Below are positions 61,640-64,000 of a DNA stretch of 64,000 nt, in pieces. Location of the stretch: positions 15,855,959 through 15,919,958 of the forward strand of contig CM119268.1 in assembly GCA_051294375.1 (NCBI GenBank). Reading direction: 5' to 3'. Position numbers and translations under genes: made by a program. Source of the stretch: Paraspadella gotoi. Taxonomy: Eukaryota; Chaetognatha. Below the pieces are notes generated by a model, which ran no database searches, was not told the DNA's origin, and saw nothing but the letters and a program-made list of their open reading frames with translations. Numbering within the stretch: the stretch's first letter is position 1; each line of letters starts with the position of its first letter.

Positions 61640-62140
61640 AAGAAACGAATTTTTTGTTCCTCTTAATAACTGCAAATGTCACCTATTATGTTTTTGGAAA
61701 CTCGACGGTGGTTTGGGAAATTTTGTGATCATTATAAAACCCGAGTCCCACAGTAATTAAGCCTCAACAAAACATAACTCAGCTAATAATTTAGAAATTA
61801 ATATTCACTAATAGTCTTTTATTCTTAAAGAACAAAATCGAAATTAAAAGCATTCGTTGTCAGTCACAATTCTACGACTTTAAACTCTAAGAATAGAAAC
61901 ACGTTTATCCGTCTTTTTCAAAATCCTCAAATTCTTTCGTCTCACTTTCACAAGAAATTTTATCGCTCACTCGTCTCCCCTCACGGAATCACAACTTTCT
62001 AATGCTGCTCCTCCTCCTCCTTCTCCTCCTCTTTTAACTTCCGAATCACGCAAAGAAAGAAAAATTTAAGTTAAAAAAAAAATATTCCAAATAAAAAAAA
62101 AAGGGAAAACGAAAGGAAAGGATATAGAAAAGAGAAGAGT
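61640..62140. other. AT-rich sequence, no gene seen
   Basis: Unique AT-rich sequence with A homopolymers. No supported frame or splice pair. Confidence 0.5.
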
Positions 62141-62183
62141 CCTCTATCGGGGAAAGCATTCGTCGGGGAAGGAAGTCTCCTTG

Positions 62184-62186
<3 letters not shown>

Positions 62187-62237
<51 letters not shown>
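62187..62237. repeat. (GA)n microsatellite
   Basis: Perfect GA tract. Confidence 0.95.
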
Positions 62238-62238
<1 letters not shown>

Positions 62239-62380
62239 GAATCACATGTTTCACGTCAATAAAATACCTCGGAATTTTTTTATTTTTTCTCTCTCTCTCT
62301 CTCTCTTTTCCCTCGCTCCACCGGAAGAGACCCTGGCCGATCGGAGTAAATTCTTTAGCGGAATCGCCTTTCCAGCGCGT

Positions 62381-62432
62381 TACAATTAAATACAATTAAA
62401 TACAATTAAAGACAATTAAATACAATAAAATA
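62381..62432. repeat. 10-base tandem repeat ACAATTAAAT x 5
   Basis: Five tandem copies of an ACAATTAAAT-type unit, the last with a one-base change. Confidence 0.9.
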
Positions 62433-62590
62433 CCTAAAACTGCAAAGAAGATTTTCTCGCACCAATGTCCATAAAGTTTTCGATTTTAAAACCGTCTCCC
62501 CTCAACCAGAAAATCGAGAACAAAAGAGCAATAAACCCTGAAAAAAATAAATAAATATTTTCGATTTTTGTACACACACATGCCGTCGAC

Positions 62591-62622
62591 GATGACGACG
62601 ACGACGACGACGACGACGACGA
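62591..62622. repeat. (CGA)n repeat bordering a gap
   Basis: GAC/CGA triplets run into the N gap at 62623. Confidence 0.9.
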
Positions 62623-62913
62623 NNNNNNNNNNNNNNNNNNNNNNNNNNNNNNNNNNNNNNNNNNNNNNNNNNNNNNNNNNNNNNNNNNNNNNNNNNNNNN
62701 NNNNNNNNNNNNNNNNNNNNNNNNNNNNNNNNNNNNNNNNNNNNNNNNNNNNNNNNNNNNNNNNNNNNNNNNNNNNNNNNNNNNNNNNNNNNNNNNNNNN
62801 NNNNNNNNNNNNNNNNNNNNNNNNNNNNNNNNNNNNNNNNNNNNNNNNNNNNNNNNNNNNNNNNNNNNNNNNNNNNNNNNNNNNNNNNNNNNNNNNNNNN
62901 NNNNNNNNNNNNN
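62623..62913. other. 291-base N gap
   Basis: Sized gap starting in a CGA repeat. Confidence 0.99.
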
Positions 62914-62998
62914 GGTCGTCTTTACCGAAAAAAGGTTGTCCATGACAATGTATGCCATCATATCATGAATAGCACTCATCTTATCTTTTTACCACGAC

Positions 62999-63254
62999 NN
63001 NNNNNNNNNNNNNNNNNNNNNNNNNNNNNNNNNNNNNNNNNNNNNNNNNNNNNNNNNNNNNNNNNNNNNNNNNNNNNNNNNNNNNNNNNNNNNNNNNNNN
63101 NNNNNNNNNNNNNNNNNNNNNNNNNNNNNNNNNNNNNNNNNNNNNNNNNNNNNNNNNNNNNNNNNNNNNNNNNNNNNNNNNNNNNNNNNNNNNNNNNNNN
63201 NNNNNNNNNNNNNNNNNNNNNNNNNNNNNNNNNNNNNNNNNNNNNNNNNNNNNN
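62999..63254. other. 256-base N gap
   Basis: Sized gap bordered on the left by ACCACGAC, again possibly a CGA repeat. The 85-base island between gaps (62914-62998) holds nothing recognisable. Confidence 0.99.
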
Positions 63255-63583
63255 AAAGAAACGAGAATAGATCGATCAACGGACTAATTGAATAAAAGAT
63301 TCTTTGACAGAAATAAAGTTTTCTGCTGGAGATATTAGATAATACTGTTACGTATATCTCTCCGTCTCTCTCTGTCTCTGTCTTTCTTTCGATTTCTTTC
63401 ACTAAATATCTCTCTCTCGCTCTCACTCCCGCCCGCTCACTTAGGGGGTCCTCGAGGTCGTCCCGCATTTACGGAGGATGCCGTTTTCTTAATTTTTTTT
63501 GCGGCTCTCTGTCTCTGTCTCTCTCTGTCTCTGTCTCCCTCTTTCTCTCTTTGATTTCCTTTTCCGGGAATCGAAGGCGACGT

Positions 63584-63793
63584 NNNNNNNNNNNNNNNNN
63601 NNNNNNNNNNNNNNNNNNNNNNNNNNNNNNNNNNNNNNNNNNNNNNNNNNNNNNNNNNNNNNNNNNNNNNNNNNNNNNNNNNNNNNNNNNNNNNNNNNNN
63701 NNNNNNNNNNNNNNNNNNNNNNNNNNNNNNNNNNNNNNNNNNNNNNNNNNNNNNNNNNNNNNNNNNNNNNNNNNNNNNNNNNNNNNNNNNNNN
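63584..63793. other. 210-base N gap
   Basis: Sized gap that ends in a GA microsatellite. Confidence 0.99.
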
Positions 63794-64000
63794 GAGAGAG
63801 AGAGAAACTGGTAATATAAAGTCAAAGATGTGATGCATTTTCATAGAAATTTTAGGGATTTGGAAAACTTTAAAAGTCACCTTAAAGAAACGTACTAAAA
63901 CCTACAGTTAATTTTTAGAGGCAAATTTACATTAAAAATAAAATTGTGAATAATATTGTCAATACTGGAAAATGGGGGAGTAAAAGAAAAGAAACCTCTA

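Overview
This is animal nuclear DNA. It has spliced genes, very long introns and an extreme load of simple-sequence repeats: (GA)n/(CT)n everywhere, plus (CGA)n, (GAAA)n and (AAAT)n. The one gene I can name is the 3' part of prospero/Prox1 (pros), an atypical homeodomain transcription factor, on the minus strand. Its protein reads like arthropod Prospero. Repeat density suggests a crustacean such as a decapod, but that is inference and I cannot name a species.

Coding content is small. The homeo-prospero domain is encoded by three minus-strand exons: 48959-49106 (intact copy), 11287-11530 and 10792-10881 (with the stop). Joined, they give an uninterrupted domain of about 159 residues. Two further copies of the first exon, at 43930-44068 and 56432-56570, share identical frameshifts. 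Just upstream of this exon is a near-perfect U12-type branch site with AC and AG acceptors, matching the position where Drosophila prospero carries a regulated U2/U12 twintron. Upstream (more 5') pros exons are not recognised. A separate small two-exon minus-strand gene (89 aa, no family recognised) is predicted at 4266-4966. A few single-exon candidates are listed at low confidence.

Layout. 1-2230 and 5919-8160 are near-identical direct copies flanking unique sequence that holds the small gene. 8161-11530 is the pros 3' region and last two exons. 11531-48958 is nominally one pros intron, but it is a patchwork: a 1.2-kb polypyrimidine strand at 14.2-15.4 kb, a direct repeat pair (17332-18242 and 29785-30828), a frame-broken Ty3/Gypsy-type pol at about 19.6-22.1 kb, and a noisy inverted copy (about 23.6-28.1 kb) of 31.4-34.15 kb. 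39918-61241 consists of an 8.7-kb unit, a 3.8-kb partial copy and a second 8.8-kb unit. The end (61.2-64 kb) is AT-rich and interrupted by large gaps.

The duplications end at N gaps or inside microsatellites, differ mainly by small indels, and in one case share the same exon-breaking errors. I therefore read much of the apparent architecture as unresolved assembly from noisy long reads. The pros gene and its splice signals are the reliable biological content. I saw no rRNA, tRNA, CRISPR array or prokaryotic feature.
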